From Pandoraea oxalativorans (GTDB lineage: Bacteria; Pseudomonadota; Gammaproteobacteria; Burkholderiales; Burkholderiaceae): a DNA stretch of 64,000 bases. The stretch is from positions 5,456,001 to 5,520,000 of the forward strand of contig NZ_CP011253.3 of NCBI RefSeq assembly GCF_000972785.3. Direction: 5' to 3'. A model generated the notes under the pieces. It did no database searches, was not told the origin of the DNA, and saw only the letters and a list, made by a program, of their open reading frames with translations. Below are positions 45,313 through 54,331 of this stretch, piece by piece. How positions within the stretch are numbered: the stretch's first letter is position 1; each line of letters begins with the position of its first letter. The position numbers and the translations under genes are program-made.

Positions 45313-46464
45313 TTACACTCGTTTCGACCCGAGGCGCCGGGGCGCGTCGAGCTCGGTCGGCACGGGCAGATCCGACGGGGTCAGCGGCTCGATGCCCCCC
45401 TCGGTGCGCCAGCGGCGAAGCTGGAAGACCCACGCCAGCACTTCGGCCACGGCCGTGTACAGCGTGGCCGGGATTTCGTGACCGATTTCCACGTGACGAT
45501 GCAACGCACGGGCCAGCGGCGGGGCTTCGAGGATCGGGATGCGGTGCTCCGCCCCGATCTCACGGATACGCTGCGCGACCAGATCGGTGCCCTTGGCGAG
45601 CACACGCGGCGCACGCATGTTGTCCTTGTATTCGAGGGCGACGGCAAAGTGCGTCGGGTTCGTCACGATCACGTCGGCCTTGGGCACGTCCTGCATCATG
45701 CGCCGGCGCGCGGCCTGACGCTGCAACTGACGGATTTGCGCCTTGACGTGCGGATCGCCCTCGGTTTCCTTGTTTTCCTGACGCACTTCCTCTTTGGTCA
45801 TGCGCGGCTTCTTGTAGTGCTGCCACAGCTGGAACGGGATATCGATGGCCGCCACCAGCAGCAGCGACGCCACGATAAACGCGCAGCACACCACGATCAT
45901 CTCGCCTACGTGCGGCAGCGCCACGCGCGGCGACTGCGTCATCAGACCCATCACGGCGTCTTTGTCGCGGGCGATGGCCCAGTAAGCCACACCGCCCACG
46001 AGCACGGTCTTGGCCACGGCCTTGATCAGTTCGACCAGCCCTTGCGTCGAGAACATGCGGCCCAATCCCTTGAGCGGGTTCAGGCGGCCGAAGTTGGGGG
46101 CGAGCGATTTGGTGGTGAAGAGCCAGCCGCCCAGCGCCATCGGTGCGACGATCGCGGCGATCACGAGGGCGACGAAGAGCGGCGCGATGACCATGAGTGC
46201 GTCCGCGCCCGAGTGCGCAGCGTACGAGAGCATGCGGCGCGTGTCCATCGCCGTGCCCGGCTCGAATTGCATGCCGTGGCGCATCAACTGGGCGAATCCC
46301 TGCGAAATGCGGTCGGCCGTCATCCACATCCCCGCGACACCGGCGGCCAGCAGGGCGAACGTCGAAAGCTCGCGCGAACGCGCGACCTGCCCTTCCTCGC
46401 GCGCCTTCTCCAGACGCCGGGGAGTGGGTGATTCCGACTTTTCGAGATCGCTTTCCTCAGCCAT
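45313..46464 (-). CDS. flhB: Flagellar export switch protein FlhB
   Basis: 383 residues. Start AEESDLEKSESPTPRRLEKA, four TM helices, then the self-cleaving NPTH in VIVTNPTHFAVALEY (about residue 269). The C-terminal domain (APPLARALHRHVEIGHEIPA) is the part copied in the small protein at 7501-7872. FlhB switches export from rod/hook to filament substrates on FliK's signal. Confidence 0.98.
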   Translation of the reverse strand: MAEESDLEKSESPTPRRLEKAREEGQVARSRELSTFALLAAGVAGMWMTADRISQGFAQLMRHGMQFEPGTAMDTRRMLSYAAHSGADALMVIAPLFVALVIAAIVAPMALGGWLFTTKSLAPNFGRLNPLKGLGRMFSTQGLVELIKAVAKTVLVGGVAYWAIARDKDAVMGLMTQSPRVALPHVGEMIVVCCAFIVASLLLVAAIDIPFQLWQHYKKPRMTKEEVRQENKETEGDPHVKAQIRQLQRQAARRRMMQDVPKADVIVTNPTHFAVALEYKDNMRAPRVLAKGTDLVAQRIREIGAEHRIPILEAPPLARALHRHVEIGHEIPATLYTAVAEVLAWVFQLRRWRTEGGIEPLTPSDLPVPTELDAPRRLGSKRV

Positions 46465-46582
46465 GCCCTATCCACTGCGGGCGGACGAACCCACCCTATC
46501 GCGACCGATTATGGCCGTAACCGTCAAGTCACAAAGGGGGGAATAGAGGCGGGATTGGGCGGTATTTCGCGCAAGCGCGATT

Positions 46583-46607
46583 CCGCCAGCCGGGGTCCGG
46601 CTGGCGG
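46583..46607 (-). terminator. Hairpin after cheZ
   Basis: Arms CCGCCAGCCGG and CCGGCTGGCGG, 11 perfect pairs around GGT, 6 bp beyond the cheZ stop. A second stem (TCGCGC-TTGC-GCGA, 46567-46580) follows. No T-run on the - strand, so factor-dependent or leaky termination before flhB is more likely than a classic terminator. Confidence 0.6.
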
Positions 46608-46612
46608 CGGGC

Positions 46613-47287
46613 TCAGAAACCGAGGCTGGCGAGCAGGTCGTCGACCTGTCCCTGATCGGCCACGATGTCGGTGCGGCCTTCCTTGTTGATCTGCGGCCCG
46701 TTGAGTAGCGAGTCTTCGGCTTCCTTGCGCTTCTCGGGCGGCATGTTCTCGAGCAGCGTCTGGACCAGATGCTTCTCGATCTCCTGCACCACTTCCATGA
46801 TCTTCTTGATGACCTGCCCGGTCAGATCCTGGAAGTCCTGCGCCATCATGATTTCCATCAGATGGTTGTTGGTCGCGCGGGTGTCGTCCGGCACGCGACG
46901 CAGATAGGTGCGGGTCTCGGTGACCAGTTGACGCGCGTCGTCGAGTTCCAGCGGCTGGTCGAACCACTTGGCCCAGCGCGCGTCGAGCGCGTTGGCGTCC
47001 GCTTCGAGACGGTCCTGAATGGGCTTGGCCAGTTCGATGGCCGTCAGCGCACGCACGGCCGCCTGTTCCGTCATGGTCGCGACGTAGTTCAAGCGATCGC
47101 GGGCATCCGGAATCGCCTCGGCTGCCTGCTCCAGCTGCTTGTCCAGCCCGAGTTCGCGCAGATTGTCGCGCAGCATGCGCGTCAACTGCCCGACGCGCAT
47201 CAGCATGCGCTCCGCCGGATCTGCCTCGCCGGTCACGTAAGCGCCGCCCGGCTCACCCGGCCATTCAGTGCTCGACTCGTGGGTCAC
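46613..47287 (-). CDS. cheZ: CheY-P phosphatase CheZ
   Basis: 224 residues. The catalytic region DFQDLTGQVIKKIMEVV carries the conserved Asp and Gln, and the C-terminal CheY-binding peptide (QVDDLLASLGF) is present. Long hairpin helices between. CheZ removes phosphate from CheY to reset the motor. 2 nt after cheY. Confidence 0.96.
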   Translation of the reverse strand: MTHESSTEWPGEPGGAYVTGEADPAERMLMRVGQLTRMLRDNLRELGLDKQLEQAAEAIPDARDRLNYVATMTEQAAVRALTAIELAKPIQDRLEADANALDARWAKWFDQPLELDDARQLVTETRTYLRRVPDDTRATNNHLMEIMMAQDFQDLTGQVIKKIMEVVQEIEKHLVQTLLENMPPEKRKEAEDSLLNGPQINKEGRTDIVADQGQVDDLLASLGF

Positions 47288-47289
47288 GG

Positions 47290-47688
47290 TCAGGCCCCCG
47301 TTTTTTCCATTTTTTCGAAGATCTTGCCCAGCTTCTCATCGAGGGTCGCGGCCGTGAACGGCTTGACCACATACCCGCTCGCACCGGCCTGGGCGGCGGC
47401 GATGATGTTTTCCTTCTTGGCTTCGGCCGTGACCATCAGCACCGGCAGCTTGGCCAGGTTCGGGTCGGCACGGATCGTCTGGAGCATCGTCAGGCCGTCC
47501 ATGTTCGGCATGTTCCAGTCGGACACCACGAATTCGAAGCTACCGCCGCGCAGCTTGGCCAGCGCCGCCACACCGTCTTCCGCTTCGTCGACATTGGAGA
47601 AACCCAGCTCCTTGAGCAGGTTTCGCACAATGCGGCGCATCGTCGGAAAATCGTCGACGACCAGGAATTTCATGTTCTTGTCTACCAT
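47290..47688 (-). CDS. cheY: Chemotaxis response regulator CheY
   Basis: 132 residues from ATG 47688, with GGAG 5 nt before it; a longer frame to 47730 would read through a leader hairpin. Single receiver domain: D12/D13, phospho-acceptor D57 ([15 protein letters not shown]), Thr in [10 protein letters not shown], Lys in YVVKPF. Very close to enteric CheY ([20 protein letters not shown]) and paired with cheZ, so this is the motor-binding CheY. Confidence 0.96.
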   Translation of the reverse strand: MVDKNMKFLVVDDFPTMRRIVRNLLKELGFSNVDEAEDGVAALAKLRGGSFEFVVSDWNMPNMDGLTMLQTIRADPNLAKLPVLMVTAEAKKENIIAAAQAGASGYVVKPFTAATLDEKLGKIFEKMEKTGA

Positions 47689-47704
47689 CATCACTCCAAT
47701 TCTG

Positions 47705-47726
47705 CCGGTCCCCCTTCGGGGGGCCG
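47705..47726 (-). promoter_or_regulatory. UUCG-type hairpin in the cheY leader
   Basis: CCCCC-TTCG-GGGGG core (47710-47723) with a few flanking pairs, 12-17 nt upstream of the cheY ribosome site. It lies in the 145-bp gap between cheB and cheY. It may be a leftover terminator for cheB, a processing site or a translation-tuning structure; nothing more can be said. Confidence 0.5.
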
Positions 47727-47833
47727 ACAATATTCAGGGGCAAGTTCCGCCATCACTCAGTGCCCTGAGTGTGAACGCAAATCGTTGCGGACCATACGGC
47801 GAAAACAAGCCAAAAACAACGCCAAAAGCCGAA

Positions 47834-48913
47834 CTATACCCGTTGCGTGCGTTCGCCGAATTTCGCGACCTGATGAAGCACTTTTCGGGCCATCTCGTGC
47901 AACGGCACCACTTCCTCCGCGCCGCCCATGGCAATGGCTTCGCGCGGCATGCCGAACACGATGCAGCTCGCTTCGTCCTGCGCGAACGTATACGCGCCGG
48001 CGCGGCGCATCTCGACCAGACCGGCCGCACCGTCGCGGCCCATGCCCGTGAGAATCACGCCGATGGCGTTACGTCCGGCATGCACGGCCGCGGAGCGAAA
48101 CAATACATCGACCGACGGACGATGTCGATTCACCGGCGGCGCCGGATCGAGCACGGCCACGTAGTTCGCGCCGCTGCGCGAGAGTTGCAGGTGGGTGTCG
48201 CCCCCAGGTGCAATGTAGGCGTGGCCCGGCAACACACGCTCGCCGTGTTCGGCTTCCTTCACCGTAATGCGGCACAGCCCGTTCAGGCGTTGCGCAAACG
48301 ACTTGGTGAAGCCCGCCGGCATGTGCTGCGTGATGAGAATCGCCGGGGCGTCCGGCGGCATCGGCACGAGCACTTCGCGAATCGCTTCCGTGCCGCCCGT
48401 CGACGCGCCGATGATGATCAGCCTTTCCGTCGACACGAGCGGATTGCGCAGCATCGGCGCGGCTTCCACCGCCACCGGGGCCGCGCTCTTGGGCGGAGCG
48501 CTGCGCACGCGGGCGCGGGCGGCCGCACGAATCTTGTCGGCGATCATCTCGCCGTATTCGAGCATGCCGTCACGAATACCCAGACGCGGCTTCGTCACGA
48601 AATCGACCGCGCCGAGTTCGAGCGCACGCATCGTGACTTCCGAGCCGCGCTCGGTCAGCGACGACACCATGAGCACCGGCATCGGGCGCAGGCGCATGAG
48701 CTTCTCGAGGAAGTCCAGCCCGTCCATGCGCGGCATTTCGACGTCGAGCGTGAGCACGTCCGGGTTGTGCTGCTTGATCAGATCGCGCGCCACGAGCGGG
48801 TCGGGTGCGGTCGCCACTACGGTCATGTCCGGATGCGCATTGATGATCTCCGTCATCAGGCTGCGCACGAGTGCGGAATCGTCCACGCACAGGACTTTGA
48901 TTGGTTCGCTCAA
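47834..48913 (-). CDS. cheB: Chemoreceptor methylesterase CheB
   Basis: 359 residues. Receiver domain (D11/D12, phospho-acceptor D57 in [14 protein letters not shown]) and CheB esterase domain with the Ser-His-Asp triad candidates in [21 protein letters not shown] and [10 protein letters not shown]. Phosphorylated CheB demethylates or deamidates receptors for adaptation. Overlaps cheD by 4 nt. Confidence 0.97.
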   Translation of the reverse strand: MSEPIKVLCVDDSALVRSLMTEIINAHPDMTVVATAPDPLVARDLIKQHNPDVLTLDVEMPRMDGLDFLEKLMRLRPMPVLMVSSLTERGSEVTMRALELGAVDFVTKPRLGIRDGMLEYGEMIADKIRAAARARVRSAPPKSAAPVAVEAAPMLRNPLVSTERLIIIGASTGGTEAIREVLVPMPPDAPAILITQHMPAGFTKSFAQRLNGLCRITVKEAEHGERVLPGHAYIAPGGDTHLQLSRSGANYVAVLDPAPPVNRHRPSVDVLFRSAAVHAGRNAIGVILTGMGRDGAAGLVEMRRAGAYTFAQDEASCIVFGMPREAIAMGGAEEVVPLHEMARKVLHQVAKFGERTQRV

Positions 48914-49587
48914 GCCTCCTCCATTTTTCGGTTGTCAGGCCCCGGCCGAGGCTTGGCATTTCTGGCCGGTGGCGCAAAGAGTTCTACGGAGCCCCGTACT
49001 TCGCGTGCACGCAAACGCTGCGCGTACGCCTGTTCCCGCTGGACGATGGCCGGATCGCCCCGGTCGCCCAGCTTCTTGACCATCACCCGCCCGGTGCGCG
49101 GCAAGAAGCACACCTTGCGCGGATGCGGTCCGAGCAGATCCTGCGCAGTCACGCGAATCTGCTCCATCTCGAGATAGCGCAACACGAAGTTCGCGTTGCG
49201 ATCGCCGATATTGAGCGTGGTCATGCCCGCGAGCACCGCGCCGCCGCCGAAGACCTTCGCCTCCAGACGCTCGCGCCGTGCGCCGAGCTTGATCAGCTCG
49301 TTGATGAGCATTTCCATCGCGTATGCGCCGTAACGCATGGACGCAGAGAGTAGCCGATCGCGCTCACTCTCGCCATCGTCCGGCAGCATGAAGTGGTTCA
49401 TGCCACCGATTCCGGTGACGCTGTCGCGCACGCAAGCGGCCACGCACGAACCGAGCACCGTCACGAGCATGATGTCTTCGGTCGTGACGAAATACTCCGA
49501 CGGCAGCAGCTTCACCGCCTGCGTATTGAACGCATTGTCGAAGTAGTGATTGGTCGCGAGTGCTTCGGCCAATGGCTGTGCTGCCAT
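48910..49587 (-). CDS. cheD: Chemoreceptor glutamine deamidase CheD
   Basis: 225 residues from ATG 49587, one base past the cheR stop and with GGGGAG upstream; a longer frame to 49638 enters cheR. The Cys-His pair of the family is in [14 protein letters not shown] and [11 protein letters not shown], plus KVFGGGAVL. It is larger than typical CheD (about 160), due to an N-terminal 30 residues and a basic C-terminal tail. CheD deamidates receptor glutamines. Confidence 0.95.
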   Translation of the reverse strand: MAAQPLAEALATNHYFDNAFNTQAVKLLPSEYFVTTEDIMLVTVLGSCVAACVRDSVTGIGGMNHFMLPDDGESERDRLLSASMRYGAYAMEMLINELIKLGARRERLEAKVFGGGAVLAGMTTLNIGDRNANFVLRYLEMEQIRVTAQDLLGPHPRKVCFLPRTGRVMVKKLGDRGDPAIVQREQAYAQRLRAREVRGSVELFAPPARNAKPRPGPDNRKMEEA

Positions 49588-49588
49588 G

Positions 49589-50530
49589 TCAGGCTCCCCG
49601 TGCTCCGGCGCCGGCCAGTTCGTACACCGTCTGCCCACGCAGACGGAACGCCCGGCTCACATAAGTGAAGTTCTCCGAATGCCCCGCGAACAGCAGGCCG
49701 TCCGGTTTGAGCAAAGGGACGAAGCGCTCGAGAATGCGCGCCTGCGTGGCCTTGTCGAAATAGATCATCACGTTGCGGCAGAAGATCACGTCGAACGGCC
49801 CGCCGATCTGCCACGACGGGGCGAGCAGGTTGAGCGGCTCGAACGTCACCAGTTGCTGCAATTCGGGACGCACCTTGATCTTCCCCGAGTTCGCGCCCGT
49901 ACCCCGCAGAAAATGCTTGCGCAGCTGCTCCTGCGAGAGCTTGCCGGTCTGTTCACCGTTGTAGACGGCGGCCGAAGCGCGGGCCAGGACCTGCGTATCG
50001 ACGTCCGTGGCCAGTACCGTCGCGTTGGGACGCGAGCCGAGCGTGTCGACCAGCGTCATCGCAATCGAATACGGCTCTTCGCCGGTCGACGCTGCACAGC
50101 ACCACACCGAAATCGGCTTGGCGCGATTGCGCACGAAGTCGGCGAGCAGCGGGAAATGGTGCGACTCGCGGAAGAACGACGTGAGGTTCGTCGTCAGCGC
50201 GTTGGTGAACGACTCCCACTCGCTGTCGCCGGTGTCGGCTTCGAGCATGTCGAGATATTCGGTGAAGCTTGTCATGCCCAGCGCACGCAGACGTCGCGCG
50301 ATGCGGCTGTAGACCATTTCGCGCTTGTGCTCTGCCAGCGCAATCCCGGCGCGCTGGTAGATCAGATTGCGAATGCGGCTGAAGTCCGCCAGCGAGAACG
50401 CAAAGTCGCGCTCGCCCGACAGGGCGGCGCCACTGGCGCGCGCGAAATCCGCGCTGCGCGAGAGCGCGTCGCCATCGGGGCCGGAGCCGCCGCGACGCGT
50501 CAGATGCGAGGTGTTGCGCGAATCGGTCAT
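49589..50530 (-). CDS. cheR: Chemoreceptor methyltransferase CheR
   Basis: 313 residues. N-terminal CheR_N helices ([39 protein letters not shown]) and SAM-binding methyltransferase domain ([38 protein letters not shown]). Its beta-subdomain would bind receptor pentapeptides like those ending the receptors at 52434 and 54332. The first 45 residues are Ser/Arg/Gly-rich and variable. Confidence 0.97.
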   Translation of the reverse strand: MTDSRNTSHLTRRGGSGPDGDALSRSADFARASGAALSGERDFAFSLADFSRIRNLIYQRAGIALAEHKREMVYSRIARRLRALGMTSFTEYLDMLEADTGDSEWESFTNALTTNLTSFFRESHHFPLLADFVRNRAKPISVWCCAASTGEEPYSIAMTLVDTLGSRPNATVLATDVDTQVLARASAAVYNGEQTGKLSQEQLRKHFLRGTGANSGKIKVRPELQQLVTFEPLNLLAPSWQIGGPFDVIFCRNVMIYFDKATQARILERFVPLLKPDGLLFAGHSENFTYVSRAFRLRGQTVYELAGAGARGA

Positions 50531-50587
50531 GATGTCTCGGTTGCGTCGAATTAGGTCACACGGCGTTCATGCGGCATACGTCGTGTC

Positions 50588-52222
50588 TTATGCCGCACGG
50601 GCCAGCGGCTGTGCCGCCGACTCGCGCCGGGACGCGCCAATCGCATGCACGCTCCCCGTACCCGCCACCCCGCCCGTCTGGAAGACGGACACGGCCGCAC
50701 GCAATTCCTGCGCCTGCGACTCCATCGCGCCGGCGGCCGCGGCCGCCTCTTCCACGAGCGCCGCGTTCTGCTGCGTCACCTCGTCCATCTGCGTCACTGC
50801 ACGATTGACCTGTTCGATGCCGCTCGACTGTTCGGCCGACGCCGCCGAGATCTCGCCCATGATGTCCGTTACGCGTTTGACCGCCTGCACGATCTCTTCC
50901 ATGGTCTGACGCTGACGCGTCACGAGCGCCGTGCCGTCCTGCACGCGGCGCGACGAGTCTTCGATCAGCGCCTTGATTTCCTTGGCGGCCGCCGCACTGC
51001 GCTGGGCCAGCGTGCGCACTTCGCCTGCAACCACCGCGAAACCGCGACCCTGTTCGCCCGCACGCGCCGCTTCCACCGCAGCGTTCAGCGCGAGGATGTT
51101 CGTCTGGAAAGCGATGCCATCGATCACGCCGATGATGTCGACGATCTTGTTCGAGCTGGTGGAGATGCCGTCCATCGTCGCACCGACCTGCTCGGACACT
51201 TCGCCGCCGCGCGTGGCGATTTCCGATGCATTGACCGCCAGTTGGCTGGCCTGACGCGCGTTATCGGCGTTCTGGCGCACGGTCGCCGTGAGCTGTTCCA
51301 TCGACGACGCGGTTTCTTCCAGCGACGCCGCCTGCTGTTCGGTACGCGCCGACAGGTCGGTGTTGCCCGCCGCGATCTCATGCGCGGCAGTGGTGATCGA
51401 CTCGGTGCCCTGACGGATCTGCGAGATGGTTTCGGCCAGCGTGTGCTGCATGCGTTGCATGGCGTAGAGCAGGCTGTGCGTGTCGCCCGGGGCCACATCC
51501 ACGTGGCTGTGCAGATCGCCGCTCGCGATGCGGTGCGCAATGCCCGCCGCGTACTCCGGCTCACCGCCGAGGCTACGCTGCACGTTGCGGATGATCACGA
51601 CCATCGCAGCCGTCACGATGCCGCCGATCAGCAGGAGTGCAATGCCGAAGCGAATGAGCGTGGCGTAAAACGCCTCGTCGACGTCCTGCACATACACGCC
51701 GCTCATCAGGCCCCAGTCCCACGCCGCGAAGTACTTCACGAACGAGAGCTTGGCCATGCGCTGATCGCTGCCCGCGACGCGACCGTAGTAGTCGACGAAG
51801 CCTGCCCCCTTGTCCTTGGCCACGCGGGCCATTTCGACGTAGAGCAGCTTGCCGTTCGTATCCTTGTAGGTGGAGACGTCCTTGCCCACCAGATCGGCGA
51901 GCGTCGGATGCATGAGGACGGTCGGCTTGGTGTCGAAAATCACCACGTAGCCGTTGCCGCCTTCGCCGTAGCGCATGACTTTCAGTCGCGCCATGGCCTG
52001 TTGTTTCGCCTCTTCGACGGTGATCTTGCCCGCCGCTGCCTGCGCTGCGTAGTCGCGCAGAATACCGTCGGCGCTCGTGACGATGTTTTCCACTGCCGCG
52101 CGCCGCTCCGACATCATCGTGCTGCGCTCGTGCAGGGCAGCCCAGCCACCGAGAATCAAAAGCCCCAGCCACATGAGCGCAAGCGCCGACCAGAGTTTTG
52201 CTTTGAGACTCAACTGCATCAT
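50588..52222 (-). CDS. Methyl-accepting chemotaxis protein with Cache domain
   Basis: 544 residues from ATG 52222, which has GGAGGT 6 nt upstream (52229-52234); the frame goes on to 52417 without any resemblance to receptors. TM1 ([20 protein letters not shown]), a single-Cache-type periplasmic domain ([40 protein letters not shown]), TM2 ([20 protein letters not shown]), HAMP and signalling domain with the conserved hairpin ([20 protein letters not shown]). Ends LARAA, with no CheR-tether pentapeptide. The ligand is unknown; sCache receptors often bind small organic acids. Confidence 0.94.
   Translation of the reverse strand: MMQLSLKAKLWSALALMWLGLLILGGWAALHERSTMMSERRAAVENIVTSADGILRDYAAQAAAGKITVEEAKQQAMARLKVMRYGEGGNGYVVIFDTKPTVLMHPTLADLVGKDVSTYKDTNGKLLYVEMARVAKDKGAGFVDYYGRVAGSDQRMAKLSFVKYFAAWDWGLMSGVYVQDVDEAFYATLIRFGIALLLIGGIVTAAMVVIIRNVQRSLGGEPEYAAGIAHRIASGDLHSHVDVAPGDTHSLLYAMQRMQHTLAETISQIRQGTESITTAAHEIAAGNTDLSARTEQQAASLEETASSMEQLTATVRQNADNARQASQLAVNASEIATRGGEVSEQVGATMDGISTSSNKIVDIIGVIDGIAFQTNILALNAAVEAARAGEQGRGFAVVAGEVRTLAQRSAAAAKEIKALIEDSSRRVQDGTALVTRQRQTMEEIVQAVKRVTDIMGEISAASAEQSSGIEQVNRAVTQMDEVTQQNAALVEEAAAAAGAMESQAQELRAAVSVFQTGGVAGTGSVHAIGASRRESAAQPLARAA
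51234..51325. repeat. 92-bp segment identical in two receptor genes
   Basis: Identical by eye to 53272-53363 in the next receptor gene, in a signalling-domain stretch ([15 protein letters not shown] and following lies beside it). Neighbouring sequence on both sides is also highly similar but has third-position differences. This points to gene conversion or recent duplication of the cytoplasmic domain. Confidence 0.8.
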
Positions 52223-52387
52223 GATGTGACCTCCACTACCCGCCTGCCATGGCGCTGCATGAGATGCTGCGCGCACGACGGCTTTTGTCTTACCGATTGT
52301 TGCCACTTGCCGACACGCCCCTCGGGGTGCCCGGCGGTACTGAGTCGCCGGGCGAGGTGCGTGCACCGTTCCTATAGTTACTGCTTT

Positions 52388-52418
52388 GTTGCCGCGTGCA
52401 GCGCTGCACGGCGGCAAC
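52388..52418. repeat. Long inverted repeat between two receptor genes
   Basis: GTTGCCGC and GCGGCAAC outer arms with GTGCAGC/GCTGCAC inside and one bulged G. It is near-perfect over 15 pairs with no loop to speak of, 16 bp past the end of the Tar-like receptor gene. No T-run on either strand, so its role (termination, protein site) is open. Confidence 0.65.
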
Positions 52419-52433
52419 CATTACGTCATACGA

Positions 52434-54251
52434 TCAGAAGGTTTCCCAGTCGCCGTTTGCATCGTCCGTGCCCGTGCGGGAAGCCGCCGGTGCGGCAGCC
52501 GGTGCGGGCTTGCGCAGCGGCGCCGGTGCGGGTGTCGCCTTCGGTGCAGCGGCCGATGCCGGTGCTGCCGGGGCGGCGGGCGCTGCGGCCTTCTTCTTCG
52601 CGGGCGTCGGGCGTGCGGCAGGCGCAGCCGACGGGAGCGCGGCCAACGCCGGGGCTGCCGGGGCAGCGGGAGTGGCGTGAGCGGCATAACCGGTCGCAAC
52701 CTGGCTGGCGTCCACACGGAACACCGAGACCGTCGTCTTCAGACGATTGGCCTGCTCTTCCAGCGAACCGGCAGCCGCTGCCGCTTCTTCCACCAGCGCT
52801 GCGTTCTGCTGCGTCACTTCGTCCATCTGCGTGATCGCGCGGTTGACCTGCTCGATACCGCTCGACTGCTCGGCAGACGCCGCCGAGATCTCGCCCATGA
52901 TGTCCGTCACGCGCTTCACCGCCTGCACGATCTCGTTCATCGTGTGGCCTTGCTGCGCGACGAGCGCCGTGCCGTCCTGCACGCGGCGCGACGAATCTTC
53001 GATCAGCGCCTTGATTTCCTTCGCGGCGGCCGCGCTGCGCTGGGCCAGCGTGCGCACTTCGCCTGCGACCACGGCGAAACCGCGACCCTGTTCGCCTGCA
53101 CGTGCCGCTTCCACGGCGGCGTTCAGCGCGAGAATGTTCGTCTGGAACGCGATGCCGTCGATCACGCTGATGATGTCGACGATCTTGTTCGAGCTGGTCG
53201 AAATGCCGTCCATCGTCTCGCCGACCTGGCCGGAGACCTGCCCGCCGCGCGTGGCGATTTCCGAGGCGTTCACCGCCAGTTGGCTGGCCTGACGCGCGTT
53301 ATCGGCGTTCTGGCGCACGGTCGCCGTGAGCTGTTCCATCGACGACGCGGTTTCTTCCAGCGAGGCTGCCTGCTGTTCGGTACGCGCCGACAGATCGGTG
53401 TTGCCTGCGGCAATCTGCTGTGCCGCCGACGTAATCGACTCGGTGCCCGAGCGAACCTCCGCCACGGTGCGCACGAGGCTGTCCTGCATGTGCTTCACGC
53501 CCTTGAACAGGCGTCCCGTCTCGGTCTCGTTCCACACGTCGATGCGTTGCGTAAGGTCGCCGCCAGCGATCTTCTCGAAGTGACGAATCGCGTCGTCGAT
53601 CGGGCCAACGATGGCGCGCGTGAGCGTGATCTGCGTAATGATGCCGACGATCAGGCCCAGACCCAGACCGATGCCGACCATCCACATCACCATCGTGTAA
53701 CGGGCCTGTGCAGCCACATAACGGTCTTCGGCGTTCTTGACCTGCAAGTCGGCCAGCGCGGTCATCGCCTTCGTGTAGTCGGCGAACAGGCGCGGCACGT
53801 CCATCACGGTCTTCGCATGGAAGTCGGGGATATCGCCCGATTCGATGGCCTTGAGCGCGGGGAGAATGCCGTCGTTGTTGACCTTGCCGCGTGCTGCGAT
53901 GACGGCGTCGGCAAGCGCCTTCTCACCGTCGTTCATCGGCAGCGCGGCGTAGCTCGCCCACGAGTCGTCGGCCTTCTTGAGGTTGTTGCGCACGCTGTCG
54001 ATCGCCGACTTGATCTCGGTCGGATCGGCGATGAACTCGATGCGCGAGAGCGTCACGCGTGCGCCCAACGTCGAAATCGTGGTCTGTGCCAGCGATCGCG
54101 CCGATGCCATGTCGTTCGTGTAGATCTCTTGCAGCGACGCATTGCTCTGTCGCAGCGAGACGAGACCCACCGCAGCGCCCACGACCAGCAGCACCATGAA
54201 GAGTCCCAGCGCCAGCGTGAGCCGCGCCCGGATGGTGACATTCTTAAACAT
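52434..54251 (-). CDS. Methyl-accepting chemotaxis protein, Tar/Tsr-like (4HB)
   Basis: 605 residues. TM1 (LTLALGLFMVLLVVGAAVGL), four-helix-bundle periplasmic domain (about 30-185), TM2 (YTMVMWMVGIGLGLGLIVGI), HAMP, signalling hairpin, a long Ala/Pro/Lys linker (about 540-595) and the C-terminal pentapeptide DWETF, the CheR/CheB tether seen as NWETF in E. coli Tar. The linker and tether suggest this is a high-abundance type receptor. Cytoplasmic half nearly identical to the neighbour at 50588-52222. Confidence 0.95.
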   Translation of the reverse strand: MFKNVTIRARLTLALGLFMVLLVVGAAVGLVSLRQSNASLQEIYTNDMASARSLAQTTISTLGARVTLSRIEFIADPTEIKSAIDSVRNNLKKADDSWASYAALPMNDGEKALADAVIAARGKVNNDGILPALKAIESGDIPDFHAKTVMDVPRLFADYTKAMTALADLQVKNAEDRYVAAQARYTMVMWMVGIGLGLGLIVGIITQITLTRAIVGPIDDAIRHFEKIAGGDLTQRIDVWNETETGRLFKGVKHMQDSLVRTVAEVRSGTESITSAAQQIAAGNTDLSARTEQQAASLEETASSMEQLTATVRQNADNARQASQLAVNASEIATRGGQVSGQVGETMDGISTSSNKIVDIISVIDGIAFQTNILALNAAVEAARAGEQGRGFAVVAGEVRTLAQRSAAAAKEIKALIEDSSRRVQDGTALVAQQGHTMNEIVQAVKRVTDIMGEISAASAEQSSGIEQVNRAITQMDEVTQQNAALVEEAAAAAGSLEEQANRLKTTVSVFRVDASQVATGYAAHATPAAPAAPALAALPSAAPAARPTPAKKKAAAPAAPAAPASAAAPKATPAPAPLRKPAPAAAPAASRTGTDDANGDWETF

Positions 54252-54331
54252 AACGACCTCTACCCCGTGAAGACCGGCCCGTGGCCGGTTGATCCATCAC
54301 AACAATCTCGTCTCTTTGCACCAACAAACCG

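Noticed and set aside
46769..49177. 802-codon open frame on the + strand opposite cheZ/cheY/cheB
   Set aside because: An antisense shadow from high-GC codon use; the - strand genes there are certain. Similar long shadows oppose flhA, cheA, the receptors and fliD.
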